Below are positions 35,566-47,994 of a stretch of 64,000 nucleotides of DNA, piece by piece. The translations under genes and the position numbers were made by a program. The DNA comes from Pseudisothecium myosuroides (Eukaryota; Streptophyta; Bryopsida; Hypnales; Lembophyllaceae), in assembly GCA_951799445.1 (NCBI GenBank), contig OX637288.1:1490501-1554500 (forward strand), in the 5' to 3' direction. The notes beneath the pieces are model-generated. The model was given only the letters and a program-made list of their open reading frames with translations. It had not been told where the DNA came from and made no database searches. The number at the start of each line of letters is the position of its first letter. Position 1 is the first letter of the stretch.

Positions 35566-37404
35566 ATGGAATCCTCGTTTCTAGGATTGAAGATGCCCAC
35601 AAGCTGGGGTGCGCCCTTCGTGGGAGCGTCCACAAGCCGAATGGCGCCCGTGGTGACAGCGGCGGGGTTCGCTGTGGCGCCGCAGTTCGGGTACGTGGTG
35701 TTGACAGCTTCCGCCAGCGTCGTTCTCACTCAGTGGCAAATGATTCAGGTATTCACGCTTTGAAAGTTTGATTTCGATTCTGGGTTCTTGCCTGTGATGC
35801 GGATGCAGGATATTGTGAGTAACCACAGCTGAAGTGACATCTGAAAATTATACTCCCTCTGTTTCCGAGAAGACCCATGTTTCCTTTGTATTTTACAAAG
35901 AAAACACGGGTCTTTTTCAGAAACAGAGGTAGTACGTTCTGTTGTGGTTGAAACACTTGCCAGTAGTTGTTAGTTCTACGATGATGAGTCTTCTTTTGAC
36001 GTCCTCTGTAGGCTTGGACCTAAATTTATGGCACATATGCAGGTGTCTCTCCAAAGGAAGAGGAGTGGCGTGGCTTATCCTAAGGTTGGTGATTAAAAAA
36101 TGATTTTTAGGGTATCTTTGAATCAGTAGTTTACTTGAATATTAGATGTGTGTAACTTAACTCAAGTAGCAGACCCCTACACACTTTGATGGTTGTGTAA
36201 ACTCTTTGTCATAAGGTGTGGATTTGCAATTATTAAATGAAACTGTGGAATGTTAGCTTATTGTTGCAGCGTAACTCTTTTGTAGTTGGTTGGAGTGAAT
36301 GCTACCCGAAGTTTGATGTTTTTGACGGTTCTATGTTAACCTTGACTGCATGCATACTCAGATGTACGAGGACGCAGAAGAATCTGTGTTCAACTGTTAT
36401 CAGCGAGCACACCAAAACACCCTGGAGAGTTTTCCTGCATTCTTGACATTGCTTGTTCTCGCTGGGCTTGCTTACCCGATCACTGCCTCTGCGTAAGCCA
36501 CCACCATTGCTGCTTTAGTTTAGACGTACACTTACATGCCTGGTACCTGTGATTTGCACATAACTCCTAAGTGCCCAAGTTTAAAATATTATGTTCACTT
36601 CTGAAGTTAACAGTTGACTATAGGAACTTTCAAAACGTATTTTCTATTGCATAAAACTACAGGGTGTGCTTTTGGGGTGCTCACGCACGATCCGGTTTGT
36701 TTGATCAGATTTGGCATGCTTTGGGTGGTTGGACGCGTGGTGTACTCAACCGGGTAATATTTCGACCCTCTGTTTTCCTCTTCTCAGCATTTGAAGGTTA
36801 CGGCTTATGTCATATGAATATGTGGTCACAATGCTAAAGTACTTTGCGGAAGGTGAGGGATGGTGTTTGTGTTACTTAAAGCATTTTAACATATGCAGGA
36901 GTGTGACTTTTGGGTGATCAGTATAGAGCTGTGGAGGGATGACTTTGATAAAATAGCCAAATTTGGTGAAATCAACATTTGTCACTGTATATGTATTTTT
37001 CACGCAATTTGACAGTGGGAGTTGTAGATCACTATAAGTAACAATTGACAATTCCATTTTTCATTCAAAGATGAATGACCGTCGACATTTTAGCCAAGTC
37101 ATACTTTCACCGACCTTGGTAATTGAAGGTCAAGGCCAACCAGGTGTAAGAATTGATGAGTTGCTGTTGGGATCAGGGGACAATATAGGAGACGGGATTA
37201 GGCCCCTGACGGTTTGAGCACCTACCTGACACATTTGAATTCATACACTTACTGGTGTTCTACTTCTTTGATGCTGGCAGGTATTACACTGGGGATCCCA
37301 ACAAGAGGCATAGGGGCGCCTTCCACAATTTTGGTCTGTGGGGATTGCTTATTACATCTATTGTGTTCGGAGTGAAGACTGTCATACCTCTGTTGTCTGC
37401 TTGA
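35566..37404 (+). CDS. MGST3: Microsomal glutathione S-transferase 3-type MAPEG protein
   Basis: Complete gene of five exons: 35566-35748, 36043-36084, 36362-36492, 36709-36753, 37281-37404, all with GT/AG introns and phases that close, giving 174 residues. MAPEG proteins are small four-helix membrane enzymes of the ER or outer organelle membranes; MGST3 conjugates or reduces lipid hydroperoxides with glutathione. Diagnostic blocks are [16 protein letters not shown] (exon 3) and [19 protein letters not shown] (exons 4-5). Hydrophobic segments lie near residues 25-55, 95-115, 122-135 and 150-172. The first 24 residues ([14 protein letters not shown]...) extend the N terminus beyond the usual length of about 150; later in-frame Met codons at residues 10 and 25 are alternative starts, and starting at MAPVV would give a standard size. 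Intron 1 contains a small MITE. Confidence 0.93.
35853..35932. mobile_element. Stowaway-like MITE in MAPEG intron 1
   Basis: 80-bp hairpin with ends CTCCCTCTGTTTC / GAAACAGAGGTAG and TA on both sides. It is closely related to 42661-42741. End sequence and TA target fit Stowaway (Tc1/mariner) MITEs. Confidence 0.85.
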
Positions 37405-37678
37405 TGGATAGTGAATTCAATTCCATTTGTGACAGTGAATTCATGATGTATAAACAAGCTTCAAAGCAAGCACAACAGGAGTTGTGATGATTCATTTCTT
37501 GTGAATCTATTGCAGAAGATCCACAGTTTCACAAGATAATTCCATTCCCAAACCACGATGACCAATTCTTTGTAGATTTCATTTATTTGTCTTGGGATGC
37601 AAAGGGCAGCTTCTTCATTCACTTGCAATTGAATTTGCAGATTCTGGCAACATTCTATTGGAAATATGAGTTGAGTAT

Positions 37679-40600
37679 TCACGCAGTTGTTGTGGTCCTA
37701 CTATTTCTTGTCGAAGCTCCAACGTCCCAGTCTTGTGTTGTTGATGACAGCGTCATGAGTGCTACCACAGCTTTCCGCATAGTTGGTCGCTTGCTGGGGA
37801 TCTCTTGTGTGCACGCTCCTGCTAGTTGGGCCAACTGCAAGCCCATTTCAACAATTTAGACACCTTGCAGGGAATATGGAGATCTCACAATCCTAATCCT
37901 CGAGTGCCGAAGCTAAAATAGGTAAGTGTCGATTACAATAACTTTTCAAACATATTTCTTTTGTTCAAAATAGACATGGTTTACTCGTCCTATTGTAACC
38001 CCTTCTTCAAAGCTTTCTAACTGATTTTTTTCAATTCTCTAGTGCTCATTTAGGCACGTAGGGGTAAATAACAGAGAGGCGAGGGAGGGGGAGTATGGAG
38101 AAAACATAACCTTCCATGCTGCATCTTCAGGGTAATCATCTTTGAGGTTAGGATCCATAAACCTTGGCAACTTCTCTTTTCCGTTTGGAGACTTCAATAC
38201 AGGGTCAAACTGGAGGCATATCACAACACTCACGTAAGAAGAAATTCCATAGGCACTTCATTTTCCACAAGACTCTTCGTTTACTGTACTCAATTTGTAT
38301 GATGACGTCTATTATAAGACAAATACTATTTTACTTGCACAAACTCAACATCACAAATGAAAATGAAAAGCTCATGAGATCTAAAATAAACGGGTTGGTT
38401 CGGGTTCACATACAAAACTGACGAGAGCCCTTTGCTCCTCTTTTGGACGAGCAGTGCTGGAAATGAAATCTTCAGTGAAGCTCAAAGCTCCTCCTCGTAT
38501 AATGGCTTCTCTTCCGGACAAAAGCTCAAATAGAACCACACCAAAAGAATAGACGTCCAGCATGGGGGACACTTCTCCAAACCGCGCATACCTGAATCCC
38601 AAGACCTATTATATTAAATTAAGTGCGCACAATCTCGACCCGATCTTATAGTTTCATCCATTTGGAGGGTCATGTACTCATCGTCACAATAAAGTCTTTT
38701 GGTGAGCTATATCCGAAATGTGGGAGGGAAGCGGATAAGAAAAAAATTACATATTTGTTTTGCATCTAGATGATGTTACTTAGCATGTAGTAGAAGCTAA
38801 ATACCACAAGTTGCAAGCTTTTATCCAAAATTTGGAAAGCATTCTTGAGTTTAAAATCCACTTCCAGCAAACTAATAAAAATTCTACATTTCTTAGGCAA
38901 GGGGTGGTTGTTGCAAATGTTGCAATGGTTGTACTACTAGTTTGATTTAAACTACAAAAAAAATTGAGAATTCATGACAAGCTCTTATATAAAGTGCCAA
39001 TAGATAAAAGAAAATGTAATGAATTGACTTTTGAAGTATCAAAAGACTCCACATTAGAAAACACCCAAATTTTTCATCTTATGATATACATAATTAGGGG
39101 TTAATAATGGAACTCACTCAGGAGACATGTAACCCCAAGTTCCAACCACTCTGGTGGGTTGTGTCACTGCTCCTTCAACTTTCACCTCCGTAAGTTTTGT
39201 GAGACCAAAATCTGCCACCTGCAAATAGCAATACCCAATGAAACTTGATTATTTATTAGAAATTGCCATTGAAGAGAATTCAATATAGAAGTATCATTCT
39301 AATCAAAACGAACTTCAAACACCTTAGATTCAATTGCGAATTCCCAAATGGTATATAAGATGCTCCACTTCTCTGGCGTCTCTTGCATCTTGAGTTCAAC
39401 AATGCAAGTGTTGGTACTCAATAAACAAGAGAGTTAAGAACATTGGGTGGGTATAAAGATTGTGTAATTATGTCAATATTGTGAACATAGCACTCGAATA
39501 CCAATTTATGAAATGTCCATTAAAAGTATATTTTGTCCAACATTGGTAGTACTAGTGACTGCCAATAATTATGATCCTAGAACACCAAGCTCTAACACTG
39601 TAGATTGGTGCTCCATCATCACATTAACACCACTAGTGTAGTTATTGCCAAGTCAACCACAACAGAAAGGGTAGGTGATCAACACTACAATAGAATGTCA
39701 TGATTGCATAAGATACACATACCCAAATTCGTCACTTTCCCAATTGTGTCCCTTATCTACACTTGTCCACGATTTACAGAGTTATACATGGGGTGATGAA
39801 GCACAAGTTACCTTGGCATGACATTCTTTGTCAAGTAGAATGTTAGCAGACTTGATATCACGATGGATGTAAGTGGGCTTTGTGTGCTCATGAATGTACT
39901 CCAATCCTCGTGCCGCATCTAAAGCAATTTGCACCCTAGTTGACCAAGCCAGTGGAACTTTGCCAACTGTTCACATGTGTTCCACATATTGTGATGTTAG
40001 AGAAAAGTAAACTAGTATCACAAAATAAAATCTCAGGTACATTACAAGTTGTGATCTGCAAACTATCACTGCAAACTATTAGGGACCTAATTGTGTCCCC
40101 TAATTCCTGTCATAAACAACTTACAACTCATATCTTCCAATCAACACTTGGTTAGCCTTCAATTAGCAACTTGGGTATAAGCATGATTTGGCTAAAATTG
40201 GTTGATAGGCAATTCGTCTTTGAATGGAAATGGGGTTTATAGTGGTCAACTACTACCTTTGAATGGAAATGGGGTTTATAGTGGTCAAGAGAGTTACCCA
40301 ATGAAATTCACAATCCTACAGACTGGTTAAAATACTTTCAGTGATGCAAAGAATATCCTCTACTTTGATTATCTGCAAAGAAAAATTTAATGCGTAATCT
40401 ACAGTTGAAAGTAATTCCTATTGATGTACATAGTGCTTGAAAAGCATTTATTTACCTTTTTTGGAATGTAAATGATGGTCAAGAGTTCCATTCTCCACGA
40501 ATTCATAAACCAGAAATAAGAATTCCGTGGTGCAGTACCCGATCAGTTGAACCTGAAACAATGCAATATAGTGAGAAGTCTTATATTAAGGAAATCGTTC

Positions 40601-43600
40601 TCAACATTTGGTGTTATCTTAAAAAATGAATCCCACTCAGTTAAAAGGAAACTCGCAACTTTTAAGAGTAGTTTGCAGAATTGTTCTTACTAAGTTTGTG
40701 TGGTGGACGTGCGTAAGAACTTGGAGTTCAGCCATAAATTCCTTGGTTGCTTGCAGGTTCATCTTCTTGATGGCCAGTTTCTGAACACATGAGCACTTGT
40801 CATTTCTCTAGTCTACGCAGACCATGATTTCACTAATGATTCTTGAGGACATCATTCATGCCAAACTGCAACAATTGTTATGAAGAAAGAGCAAAGAGAC
40901 CGAAGAATTGAATGCGTACAAAAAAAACGAATTTTTCTGATCATATTAAGTTGGCAATATAGATAAACGACCTGTCCTCGTATTTCTCCATAGAAGACTG
41001 TTGCGAATCCACCTTCTCCAATCTTATTAGCAACACTGAAACCGGCTGTGGCATTGATGAGCTCTTCATATGAAAATTCCATTGACTTGTCTACAGTGTA
41101 ATCCATCGACCCTGGCGTTGTGGGGACGAAGGAAGCGCTTCGTGGATTTGAGCTTGCTTGTGAAGACGCTGTGGAAAAAAATACAAGGTAATGTTTTAGT
41201 TTCGAAACTAATGTTTCAGTTACTCAGGGACCAAACCTTTGCAAGTTTTCTTCTGATGTAGGTTGAAAATCATCATGTTGTACCATGTAGAACTATTTCA
41301 TGTAATGAGAAAAAACAAGAAAAATGTTATTAAACTACAGTAGTAATTCAGGTCATTTGTTAGGGTTGTATATGATACTGACTTGAATGAATCCGATCAC
41401 TGGCCGAGGAGTAATTTCCACCGCTTCTGATATAAAGTGGATCAGCTATACTCAAGTTACCCTTTTGTTGCCGTTTCTTGGGCCGGTAGACGAACAAATA
41501 ATAAAGAACAAGTGCTAGAACGGTGAAGAAAACAATAGCCCCTACAACAGCGCCTACTATCACCCCCAGTTTGGAAGATTTTTTTGCAGAACCTGGCAAT
41601 GCAAACGATGTAAATCAGTAAGTCCACATACCTCCTCGGAACAAAACTCTACAAATATTACTATTGTTACTGCACATATATTTTCAATGTTAATATATAT
41701 TTTCCTCACCATTTGCTTTCTAGATGCAAGCTTCTTTGTTTTGAGGAGAATGGGAATCCAATTAGGAAAGAAAATCTCAGAGTGACTTCTCATCAGGACA
41801 GAACGAGACTCACTGGTATCGAAATAAAGGAAAGAGATTTGCATTGGAAGATATTAAGTTGATGACAGAACCAAGACTCACTGGTATTAATATATAAAAA
41901 AGATGAAACAAACATAAACTTCCAATTCTTTGATTTTTCTCTTAATGAACTAGAAGTTGTTACAATGACCCAAAAAAAAATCTGTAGAGAAACAATCAAT
42001 TAAAGAAATTGAGCTGATGACACCAGCAAGATGACCAAGGTTTGCAAAGGTCTGGAGATGGAAAAGTCGATAATGAACTTGGTTCCAGATTTGAAGATTG
42101 TAGAAAGTCACTCACTTGTGCCTCTGCCACACACGTTACACACACAACAAGTTTAGTTGAAGGCCAAGAGCATGTTCTTATAAGATAAGGTAGAGGGTAC
42201 TAAAAATGATCTGCATCGGAGTTTCATTGATTGAAAATTAATTCACTAGATGATTTCAAACTCACCCTGCGTATGGAGGATACTTCCCGTTTACATCTGC
42301 AGTGCCACATGGTCCCAGAATCACAAAATTAGGATCTGCGTGTAGCCAAACCCCGAAAGACCAAGATTTCATGACTTCAAAATGATCATTCATGTTTGAG
42401 ACATAATTCACAAAGAGTCAAACTTTATACCATCAGAATTAGTGAAGAACATTGCATACATTTGTCCAAAAAGTAAATAATAATCAAAAAATCTAGTACC
42501 CATATAACTCATGCAAATCAAGTGCTAAGAACAGCATGTCTAAGTTCCAATTTCGAACTCTTGATCCTCGTAGGAGGAGGGTTTGAGGTAGGTACGCTAA
42601 GTATGTGTCAATTGCTTACTAAATAGGAGACACCTAAATTTTATAGTCACCTCAAAAATACTACCTCCGTTTCTGAAAAAGACCCGTGTTTCCTTTGTAA
42701 AATACAAAGGAAACACACGTCTTTTTCAGAAACAGAGGGAGCACTGTTTTAGGAGTTAACAACCCATTATAATTAAGTGCTAAGAACAGCATGTTTAAGA
42801 TCCAATTTGGAACTCTTGGTCCGTTAAGAGCAGTGATTTTTGAGGTAACTACCAAAAGTATGTGTCAAGTGCTTACTAAATAGGTAACACCTGATTTTGG
42901 AATCCACCTCCAAAAGTATTGTTTGGGCGTCAATTACCCGGGGGGGCAACTCAGTTATAATCAGCAGGGCTGTGCGGCATAATAAGTCAATTTAGACTTG
43001 CTTATTCATTTATAATAACTTATAATAAGTCATTTTAGACTTGAAGGTTCTTATTATGCCCTTATTATGCCCTTATTATATAACAAAATTTATAATAAGT
43101 TCTAAAATTCAAGGACCTTCTTGTCCTCACACCCTTGCATAATAAAATGCCTTATTTTTCATTTATTATGTGTTTTATCTAATTAAAGATAAACACTTTT
43201 TATACCTAAATTACATATTCTGAAAGCTCTCAATGTCCTCTTTCCAATGATATATATACCACCACAGTCATAAGTGATTAAGTCATCGTATTTTGTAAAA
43301 TAAGGCATAATAAATCTCCTTATAATAAATGGGAGTTGCCCCCCCGGGGTCAATTAGTGATGCAACTAAATCGTACCTGTGACTGGGATGAAGGCATACT
43401 GAGTGGGTTGTAAGTTATCCCAAACAACATTTTTATTGAATTTCTTCAGAAGGTCTGTAGTAGTGTTGAAATCCGTTGCAATGCCGCTAATATTGCCACC
43501 CGTTCCAGCCACCACCGGATACGTAACGAAGAGTCCATATTCCGAGCTCACGTCTGGGTTACCGCAGGAGCAATTCACAGGAACGTACAAGTACGTGCCA

Positions 43601-45082
43601 GCTGGGACATAACTCGGAGACGCTACCCAACTCGGTTGAGTCAGATTTTCATACACACTGCTGGTGATGTTAGAAAGAGAGGCGCCTGTAACAACCTGGT
43701 AGACACCAAGACCACGTCAACAAACAGACTAATTAAAACTCACTTTTTTTAATGCACATAGAAATCCATTTTTTCAAGTGCAAAGCAGGAAAAGATACAA
43801 CAAACAATGAACTTACAAGCATAAACTAGAGAAACATGGTCTACGTAGACATGAGAAATTACCCGTGAGAAGACCCACAACTGGTGTATTAGACATGACG
43901 AGATTGGCTTTACAGTTGCTACCAAAAGGTAACCAAATTGTCATCACGCTAAATTGTCAATCCAATACTGCAAAACGGTAAACCCATGACCAAGTGCAAA
44001 TGGCCTAATATTATGAAGATAGCATGTTGATAGATGATACTGGATCATTCTGGAACACTGGTATAGGACTTGAGGTCAATCCATCCACCAATCAGTGAGG
44101 AAGACGATCTAAATCACTAAAATTACTGATTTACTCATATATTCAATCTACCACTTCTTATTTTAAGGATTATTAGTCAATCAATCTTTCTCCTTGTATA
44201 TCTATTTCTGCACCTAACGACTCAGTAAACCATCAATAGTCACTGTAGTCAACCAGTCAATCAATACGCGACTGTAGGAGCAACGAAATCAGAAAAGCTT
44301 TCCCCGCTGCGGGAATAAATGACCATCTGATTGATCATATTGAAAGAACTGATTGATCAGTTAGGGCCAAATATTATACCACCAGAATCAGCGGGAAAAA
44401 ATTGAAAATGCTGGCATTGACGGAACAAAAGAAAGCCCCCTATGACCTAATCAAAAAAGCTGTCGGTTTTCTGACCTGTTCGTGACAAGGGAAGACCAGA
44501 AGATAAGTGGAGCTCAGCAAGACCGAAGTTTGACCTGTAGAACAGACCCCTCATTTTGATTTTAAGAAATGACGCCTGAAAATGAAGTTTAAAATTCTCT
44601 CAAGTTTACCTTGGTTGCAGAGAAGCTTGTATTGTCACCATTGCCAATAAAAAGGTTTCCTTTCTTTTTTTAAAGAAAGGAAAAAAAGCTGTAGGTTAAA
44701 GCAAAAAAACATTGGATTTTAAACTTGAAGTAGAAAGACATACCTTATAGGGAAACACCTGTTGCAACTGGTCGTTGATGCAATAGCATTTAAACGGAAT
44801 GAAGAGCTGTTGTCCCGTGAGGATGAAATTGAGGTCAGGGCCGATTTCAGGATTCGTTTCGTGAATCATCTCCTGCGTGGTGCCGAACTTGCTCCCAATC
44901 GCAGCCAAATCTTCCTCCCTTTGCACTCGGTAGAACGCATACGCAGTCTGGCACCCTGCCGCTGGCACACACACAGCGTCCCCTTTCCGAACAGTACTAG
45001 TCCACAGAAAGAAGACTAAAAACTCCAATTGCAACAGTGCACTTGGCCATGGCCTCATCAGTAAACCACCCCGGTGCCTCAT
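37679..45082 (-). CDS. CERK1: CERK1/LYK-type LysM receptor-like kinase, complete
   Basis: Thirteen exons on the minus strand: 45082-44744, 43695-43377, 42296-42266, 42123-42116, 41592-41383, 41168-40972, 40780-40691, 40552-40456, 39966-39812, 39218-39118, 38591-38414, 38209-38111, 37834-37679. All introns are GT-AG and all phases close, giving 659 residues (651 from the second Met). Order: signal peptide; three LysM modules with cysteines CVPAAGC, KCYC and NCSC; a transmembrane helix ([20 protein letters not shown]) near 243-268; then kinase. The kinase looks active: GEGGFATVF glycine loop, AIKK lysine, [14 protein letters not shown] catalytic loop, [24 protein letters not shown]. Family members bind chitin oligomers at the plasma membrane and start immune or symbiotic signalling. 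The YAR after SPE resembles rice CERK1. The first Cys pair is spaced CX5C rather than the commoner CX3C. Confidence 0.95.
40218..40288. repeat. Tandem duplication in receptor kinase intron 8
   Basis: Two identical 32-bp units (40218-40249, 40257-40288; period 39) containing ggaaatggggtttatagtgg. Confidence 0.9.
42116..42123 (-). other. 8-nt microexon of the LysM receptor kinase
   Basis: Exon 4, bounded on the minus strand by gtggCAG upstream and GTGAGTGAC downstream. Exon 3 ends two bases into a codon and exon 5 must begin one base after a codon start; only these eight bases bridge them, giving Y-A-G-G-T-S-S-A. The kinase-less paralogue has the same arrangement (53192-53199). Confidence 0.85.
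42522..42925. repeat. Direct repeat of about 150 bp either side of a MITE, intron 2
   Basis: 42522-42660 and 42773-42925 share aagtgctaagaacagcatgt, then ggaactcttg and atgtgtcaa.tgcttactaa. The Stowaway-like MITE sits between them. The repeat lies wholly in intron 2 of the receptor kinase. Confidence 0.8.
42661..42741. mobile_element. Stowaway-like MITE in receptor kinase intron 2
   Basis: 81-bp hairpin, ends CTACCTCCGTTTC / GAAACAGAGGGAG, with TA at the left and a degenerate right target. Close relative of 35853-35932. Confidence 0.85.
42937..43348. mobile_element. hAT-like MITE in receptor kinase intron 2
   Basis: 412 bp with perfect 16-bp terminal inverted repeats CCCGGGGGGGCAACTC and an exact 8-bp duplication GTCAATTA (42929-42936 and 43349-43356). 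The eight-base duplication is the hAT signature. The interior is AT-rich, with repeated ataataag motifs and no ORF. Confidence 0.88.
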
Positions 45083-46273
45083 TCGGTTACCCTCACCACC
45101 TAAACCACCACAATCTAGAAACCGTCGAATCCAAACACACGCAGATTTTTTCTACATGCTCTCACCATGACTGCATTCACTCAGCAAAGCTTGGCTATGG
45201 CTGCTCGTAATGAAGCTCTCAACTAATCGAATAGCCTCAATAGCCTCACTAAGCCTGACACCGAGGAAAAGCCTCACTAACCCAATAGCCTCACTAAACC
45301 TGATACCGAGGGAAAAAACTCTCTGACTCAATGGCCTCAATAGACTCACTAAGCACTTACTTAAGGGTGACGTGATTGAAGATACCTAGAATCTCTATCA
45401 TTGAGGCTGAAATTAATAGCGTATTCCCTAAATATCACGCTTCGTCTCTCTCGATCACTGATTCGATCCTGGAAACATCGATCACTCTTTCAGTGAATGT
45501 ATCTACTCAAACCTAACTATCTTTCAATGCCGAACTAAGTTATAACACACTCAGAATAGACAAAAAAGCTCTTCGCTGCTTAGACTGTAAGATCGATGCA
45601 ATACCTAGCTAGGAGGACTATTCCACAAGCATTAATTGCAACAATCGGCAGAGGCTATGGACTGAGGTTTGGTGTTGTTGCTGCAACTCGTAACGAACAC
45701 ATCACAGTAGCCTAGCTAGCTTACTGGGCACGGGATGATTTAAGTTAACTTAGCAGGAAAGAGGAGATCGAAGCCGTGTGATGGTGGGTGAGATCACTGG
45801 TGAGGTCGGATAGACATTGGAAACAGAAAACAAAGAGCAGGACAAACTTAGTTTTGTGAATGTGGATGCACTGCAGGGTGTGAGAGGAGGTCAGCTAGTG
45901 TTCAGTGGGCACAGGTCTAAGTTAACTTACTGTTGTTTGCCAGTTTATGTTGCTAGGAGGGTTGTGTGTTGTCGGTTTTTGAGGGCAACTACGGATGGAA
46001 GCTCATGAAAGTGCGTAACAGGAGGATTGATGAGATTAGGAAATAGGCCAACAGCACGTGGGTCACGTCACTCAGGTGTCTGCTCCTGTGCTCAGTGCTC
46101 TCAAGTCTCCACTCACTTGCCTGGGCTGAAGACGAGGTTGTCTTCTGCGGGTGGGTACTTGGCAGGTGCATGTAGGTGTGCAGAGGTTGTGATTAGCCCG
46201 GGAATTCCAAGGCCTACTCGTTGTCCAAAGTAGGGGCATTTGTAAAGTGCGCACTCGCAATTGCATTCCCCAA
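45083..46273. other. Upstream region of the receptor kinase gene
   Basis: No gene seen. The composition is less AT-rich than the repeats. It contains a short internal repetition of caatagcctcactaa-like phrases near 45225-45350. This should hold the promoter and 5' UTR, but no clear TATA position could be defended. Confidence 0.4.
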
Positions 46274-46632
46274 TAAGGTAGCAACACCCATAACCGTTAG
46301 TGTACCCATAATTGATAGTAGAGTTCCCTTAAAGTGTCTTCAAATGTACCTTGAAACCGTGTCCAATGCTTAATTGTGGTTGGTGGGCTCTAATTTTTAA
46401 AGATTTTGGTGCTAAAATCAAGGCAGATTTAGTAGACTGTGGTTTAGGGTGCCCTAGGGAGTTGTACTTTGAAAATTCATAGAAAATAGATGCCTTATCC
46501 AAAAATTCTAATTTTTTTTTTGAAAATTCATGATTTTCAGTTGCTAATACTAAAAAAATATCATTTCTACAAAAAGGTGTCTCCAATTATGCTGAATTGC
46601 TTATTTTGACGGTTATGGGTGTTGCTACCTTA
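46274..46632. mobile_element. MITE with perfect 24-bp inverted ends
   Basis: Ends are the 24-bp perfect inverted repeat beginning TAAGGTAGCAACACCCAT (46274-46297) and its complement (46609-46632). 359 bp, no ORF. A second, reverse-oriented and degraded copy is at about 56791-57010 (shared gcaattcagcat.gttgga). Superfamily undetermined. Confidence 0.8.
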
Positions 46633-46879
46633 CCCACTAAAAACGAGGCCGCCAGGTGCTAGGGATTTCCTTTCCAATTCTTCCATAATTTTCATAGTAC
46701 ATTGATTTGTCCTATTGACCCAGTGGACTAAAAGTGTTCGATGAATGTCTTTCAGATCAAGTATAGAATTGAAGAATGTCTTTGTTCATCATGGAATTTG
46801 ATAACTTTTGGGTGACTACATTGGTGATGGGGTTTGGCGTCTTTACTAGTTCAAACTTGAAACGCCTCCCAAGACAAAA

Positions 46880-47150
46880 GTAGTTGATGAATGACTTTCA
46901 AAGAAACTATAGAAACGAATAACGCCTCTATTCATCCAAAATCCTAATAATTTTGGACTCATACCTTGGTGACAAGCCTCATCTTTCCAATGTTAAGGTG
47001 ACTACCTTTGGAAATAACCATGGAAGGATGCTACCCTATGATCAAGGTAGTCATGTGAAATTTATTAGATCTTAGGATGAACTAATTCATTTTTTTTGTT
47101 TCTAAAGTTTCTTTGAAAGTCATTCATCAAGCACTTGTAGTCCTTGGCAT
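46880..47150. repeat. Inverted repeat of about 40 bp
   Basis: The phrase tgatgaatgactttcaaaga near 46888 recurs inverted as tctttgaaagtcattcatca near 47110. A weaker relative is near 46738. Confidence 0.65.
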
Positions 47151-47341
47151 CTGATTGAATGAAGGTGGATGATCTTATTGCATGCAAAATGGCAATCTTG
47201 CCTTTGTGGGATGGAATAAATCTTTATTTTTACCACATATAGGCATCTTGATTGGATGAAGGTGGATGATCTTATTACATACAAAATGGCAATCTTGCCT
47301 CTGTGGGATGGAATAAATCTTTATTTTTACCACATATAGGC
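47146..47341. repeat. Tandem duplication, two units of about 96 bp
   Basis: Each unit starts ggcatc and includes gaaggtggatgatcttatt and gaataaatctttatttttac. Nearly identical. Confidence 0.9.
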
Positions 47342-47994
47342 AAATTTAAAGAAGACAATAATTAGCAATTGGATTTATATTTTTCTAACAAAGTTTGAAT
47401 TTGATATGAATTATTGAAGTGTAGTGCCCAAATAGCCCAATGTGGTAATTGAACCCCTTACACATACAACCTACACAAAGTGCATTTATAACAGCTATAT
47501 TACTTATCTACATTGATTACAATTTTTTCCAAAATGGACCCTATTATTTGCATTGAAATAGTAATTTTTGTGCTAGCTTCACACCCATACAACAACACTA
47601 GTGTGTGAGCTTAGAAATGCGAGTCTAGAAGCCTTGAACTTAAGTGTAAATAGGTACACTACAACCATTGAAGGTGCTTATAATATACATACTTTATAAC
47701 CATGGAAGGTGCCTATAACATAGGTATCTATAACTTAGGTGCTTGGGCTCTCTAGGCTCACATGCTAGCAACCTGGTTGCACAACCACAAGGTAGAAGTT
47801 TTTAGAATGATCACTATTGCTAACTCACCCCATTACTATCACTCAATACTTTTATTGTGGCCAATATTCATTTCATTGTGGCCTAAATTTCAATCATTCA
47901 AGAATGTTTGCTTCAAGTTGAAGACACGATACTCATGGGCCCATCCTAATTGCCTCCAATTGGCAAAGTGTATGGAATGGGCTCACCCACCTTA

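Noticed and set aside
35319..35771. 150-codon plus-strand ORF overlapping MAPEG exon 1
   Set aside because: It is in another frame; only the 35566 frame splices in phase into the conserved [13 protein letters not shown] exon.
41560..41999. Minus-strand ORFs overlapping the transmembrane exon of the receptor kinase
   Set aside because: They read through intron 4 sequence; exon phases and paralogue comparison support only 41383-41592.
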